Shown in pieces: positions 60,983 through 64,000 of a DNA stretch of 64,000 bases. The stretch is from Sodiomyces alkalinus F11 (Eukaryota; Ascomycota; Sordariomycetes; Glomerellales; Plectosphaerellaceae). Position 1 is the first letter of the stretch. Each line of letters begins with the position of its first letter. The translations under genes were made by a program, and so were the position numbers. The notes beneath the pieces are model-generated. The model did no database searches and was not told the origin of the DNA. It was given only the letters and a program-made list of their open reading frames with translations. The DNA lies in the NCBI RefSeq assembly GCF_003711515.1, contig NW_021167086.1, positions 1,898,289-1,962,288 on the forward strand. The letters are read 5' to 3'.

Positions 60983-61160
60983 TTTTCGACGCGGTGAGCA
61001 GTACCAGTCATAGATAGAATCAAGAACACAATGCTAGCCCGTGAATTGTTGTGTAGTATCTTAGTGAGAAAGCTGCGAGGGTGGACGACATAGGTACAAA
61101 AAATGTTGGGAAGGATTACGGCGCCCGGATATTTTACTATCAAGCCCTGAAATGTGGATC
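60983..61160. promoter_or_regulatory. Upstream region of prefoldin subunit 1
   Basis: Only 178 bp separate the start codon from the copia-3 LTR, so any promoter must lie here or run into the LTR. The distal 52 bp (61109-61160) are a dispersed repeat also found at 46141-46192. No clear TATA box is seen. Confidence 0.5.
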
Positions 61161-61353
61161 TGTCAGCATATAAATAAGGTACGTAAAAGATGTGTGTGTG
61201 TATTGAAGAAGAGTAAAAGATACTCTGCGGAAATGTCTAACTATAAAGTAAAAGGAGGGGAAATTGATGTGGATATATCGGTCGGAAGTACCCTATCCGT
61301 CTACAGAAATAGCGTAAATCACACCCCGATAAGGTGGCTATAGGCATCTAACA
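61161..61353 (-). repeat. 3' LTR of copia-3
   Basis: 193 bp. Compared with the other copia LTRs the central part is diverged (TGTGTGTGTATTGAAGAAG), while both ends and the block GATAAGGTGGCTATAGGCAT are conserved. Confidence 0.88.
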
Positions 61354-61379
61354 CACCCCCTCAGACCTACAGGATTAAT

Positions 61380-63900
61380 CCTAACTATTCTACTTAATTA
61401 AAGCCGTAAATCTAGGGTAAAATAGAGGCCTAGATATTAATTCAACGATTGAACGGCTTATTGAAAAGCGCGCTCTTTTTATGCCTAAAAACGTTAAAAA
61501 CGTGTAAAAACAGGTGGTTAAATTAATCCTATAATAACATTAAAATATTAAAAACGGGTGCCTAAATAATAATGTAAAGGGCACTAAAATAACGGTTAAT
61601 CTAGGCTATAGATTATAAACTTAGCACTGTGCCTTTTATGAATTGCCTTAAGCCCCCTGGCTTAGGACCTTTATCCCCAACAGATATAGGAACGCCTTAT
61701 ATTTCTGCGGGGAAAGTACTTTAGTCAGCCTATCGCTGATTATCTCTTAGGTCAAGATCCAGGCGATTAGGACCTTCTTCTATTAAATAACTTATCGGAT
61801 CTAAAGGGCGTGGATATCTAATTACTTTAATCTAGATATAACCTAAGGGCGTGCAGCCTCTAATAGGATCCTTATTTAGTCGTTATCGTAGTATATCGTT
61901 AGTAGTTCCTCCTTAAAGGTTAAGGTTAGGTCCTTAATTAAACGCCTTATCGCGATATACTGCCTAGTAGTAGCAGAAAGTGCTATAAGGTCGGCTTTAG
62001 TACTAGAGGTTATAACGCTTATGTACTTATTTACCTTCTAATCTATAGGGCCACTAAATAATAGTATAGTATAGCCCTAGGAGCTATACTAAGTCTTACG
62101 GTCGTCCCTAAACGCCGCGTCGGAAGTATAGTAAAGTGCGTGCTATAGGTGGTTATCGCGTGGTCTAAAGTAAAGGTATAAGGACTTAGTTAAGGCCAGG
62201 TACTTTAAACACCTATCTACGGTATCGTGATACTATTTTAACGGGTTAGTATTAAATTCGGTAAGCCTCGAAGTAGCTTTAGATACGTTAGGCCGGGTCT
62301 AATAGGCCGCGTAATTAATAGAACCGACCTTCTATAGATATAGATGGATTAACTCTGTAGAGGCTTATTAGTCGGTAGTAGATAGTTCCAAAACGTTAGG
62401 AAAAGGAAGAGGGCTTTTAACCCTACGCCTACTAAAGGGGAAATCTATCCCTAAAGCCTTAATCTTTTCGGTGATATAGTTCTCGAGTAAAAGCTAAAGC
62501 CGATAATATTAGCGATCTCGAACCACTTTAATCCCTAGGAACCACCTAAGTAGGCTAAGGTCCCTTACTTAAAAGTGCTACTATATCCGTTATATAAGAG
62601 AATTAGTAGTAGATTAATATTCCTTCCTGTAGATTAGAATAAGATCGTCTATATAGAAGAAGACGATTAGTTCCTTGCTTTTAAAGACGTAATCGTCTTC
62701 GGTTAGTTACTTTAGGTTATACTTGCCTAAAACGGAAGAGAGCTATTTATGCTATAGCTTAAGGGAACGCCGAAGACTATATAACGCCCTGCGTAGGCGT
62801 TATATACCGCGTGAAGGTAGTCGTGATAGCTTTAAAATAGCCTCGAGGTCCTTATCGCTCTTCGTGCCTTTTACTGCTTAAAGTAACGGCTAGCCAGGCG
62901 GATCCTTAACGTAGATCTCCTTATTAAGGGTGGCGTTAGTAAAGGCGTTAACGGTATTAAGCTGACGTGTTTCTAGATTAAAATAGGCAGTAATTACTAT
63001 TAACGACCTAAAAGTCCTTCCTGAAAGGGTAGAGGCGTAGGCGTTAAGGTGGTTTTTAGGCTATTAATCGCCTTATATGTATAACCTCGCCTTAAACTTA
63101 CTAATATACCCCGATAGGTTAACCTTATACTTAAAGACCTATTTAAGGTCTAAGGCATATTACTCTCCCTAGGGCAGCTCTGCTGCTTTAAAGGTGCCTA
63201 TTAACCTAAGTGTATCCACCTTTTATACGGCTGCCCTAACCTATTATAGCTTATATAGGCTCTTTAGTATCTAAGACTAATTTAACGGTTTTTTAGATAT
63301 CTCACGGTGTAATAGCGGCTTTTTTAGCTTCTTAAAGGTGTTGTTATAGTGGGAGACGTAATCGTTGTACCTGGAGGGAGGTCGGCGATTATGAGTAGGC
63401 CTCCCTGCGGGGGCAGGCGTTAAAGCTAAAGCAGGCAAACGAGAGGTTAGTTCTTAGGCCGTAATAGTAGTAGTAGTAGTGGTATTAGACTTAGCTGCTT
63501 ATAGAGTGGATTAAGGAGTAACGATAGTGGTAGTGGCCTCTTTAATAACGGATTAGTTAGGTAATAATAATCCTATTCCGACGGTATCGTCGGTAGCCTC
63601 TCCTATAGCCTCCTTTAAGGTGGAGGAAGAACTAGAGGAGGAATTACTGGTATTATTAGATTTCTCTTGATCGCTGCGTTTAACCGCCGTAGCTATAGAT
63701 ATCTGAGGATCGTTAGGAGGTGGCGAAAAGGGCGTATAAATAGGCCTTAACGAGGAAGAAGAGGTTATTGAAGAGGGTAAAATCGATGCCCTTATTGAAG
63801 AGGGTGGTAAAATAGTAGTTGAAGAGGAAGAACTAACGGCAGGAATAACGGCAGGCACTATTCCTGCCGCGGCCGTAGTAGCTGTTCCACGTGATGCCTT
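61380..63900 (-). pseudogene. copia-3 RT-RNase H region
   Basis: Minus-strand pol remnant. FFYIDDLILI, followed by YRKEYQS, is the reverse-transcriptase catalytic loop (62630-62664). Sequence toward 61400 parallels the copia-2 RNase H end. The Ser-rich linker (63553-63858) precedes RT. Stops of RIP type interrupt the frame elsewhere. Since the catalytic residues are intact, this is the least damaged RT in the window, but it is not a working gene. Confidence 0.7.
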
Positions 63901-64000
63901 TTAGTTAGTAACCTATTAGTTTTTAGAGGCGTTTTTAGTGGTTTTTACATTAGTAGTAGTTTTTAATCCTTTACTACTACCGGCTATTACCCCCCTAGAT

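Larger units (their letters stand above)
61161..64000 (-). mobile_element. Ty1/copia retrotransposon, 3' half (copia-3)
   Basis: The LTR at 61161-61353 starts TGTCAG and ends TCTAACA. A C-rich stretch follows (the polypurine tract on the minus strand), then pol in reverse, continuing beyond the window. The left flank is GGATC, the likely target duplication. It is related to copia-1 and copia-2 but is a divergent subfamily in LTR and coding parts. The RT box YIDD (62644-62655, in FFYIDDLILI) keeps both aspartates. An open minus stretch at 63553-63858, very rich in Ser/Thr, corresponds to the linker between integrase and RT. RIP is present but lighter than in copia-2. Confidence 0.87.

Overview
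The window comes from a filamentous ascomycete (Pezizomycotina). The evidence is short spliceosomal introns with GT..AG ends and CTAAY-type branch sites, fungal transposon families, and a massive repeat-induced point mutation (RIP) signature. Almost all of the 64 kb is transposon DNA in which CpA/TpG has been converted to TpA nearly to exhaustion while CpG survives. For example, 21841-22080 contains no CpA and no TpG at all. TAG and TAA therefore riddle every element reading frame, and families are recognised only by reading through RIP-type stops.

Three host genes survive in two unmutated islands. Island 1 (3468 to about 6930) holds a mitochondrial glycine carrier of the SLC25A38/Hem25 family (+) and, convergent to it, a coiled-coil protein of unknown function (-). 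Island 2 (60403-61160) holds a complete three-exon prefoldin subunit 1 gene (-), wedged between a Mutator-like (MULE) terminus about 10 bp past its stop codon and a copia LTR about 180 bp upstream of its start.

Layout of the repeats. 1-3467: 5' half of a Ty1/copia element (-). 6931-8254: RIPed DNA ending in a degenerate repeat array. 8255-14216: a complete copia element (-) with GCCTC target duplication, inserted into that array. 14217-15334: rest of the array, a 36-bp tandem repeat and unassigned DNA. 15335-17127: truncated LINE (+). 17226 to about 31245: LINE (-), interrupted by a 429-bp short insertion and by a 6.94-kb Helitron (22107-29044, -). 31246-34716: 3' part of a chromodomain Ty3/gypsy element (+) with a long antisense reading frame. 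34719-45800: LINE (+), interrupted by a 5.25-kb LTR element lacking recognisable pol (37065-42313). 46265-60402: MULE with 44-bp inverted termini, interrupted by a 70-bp LINE stub and by a near full-length LINE (-), itself interrupted by another LINE (+, 51859-56760). 61161-64000: 3' half of a third copia element (-).

Target-site duplications or an exact empty-site match resolve most of the nesting, so relative insertion order can be read directly. Nothing in the window looks like an operon or a functional gene cluster. Its interest lies in the nested transposon architecture, the CpA-specific RIP, the Helitron, the gypsy antisense frame, the pol-less LTR element and the intact genes stranded in the repeats.
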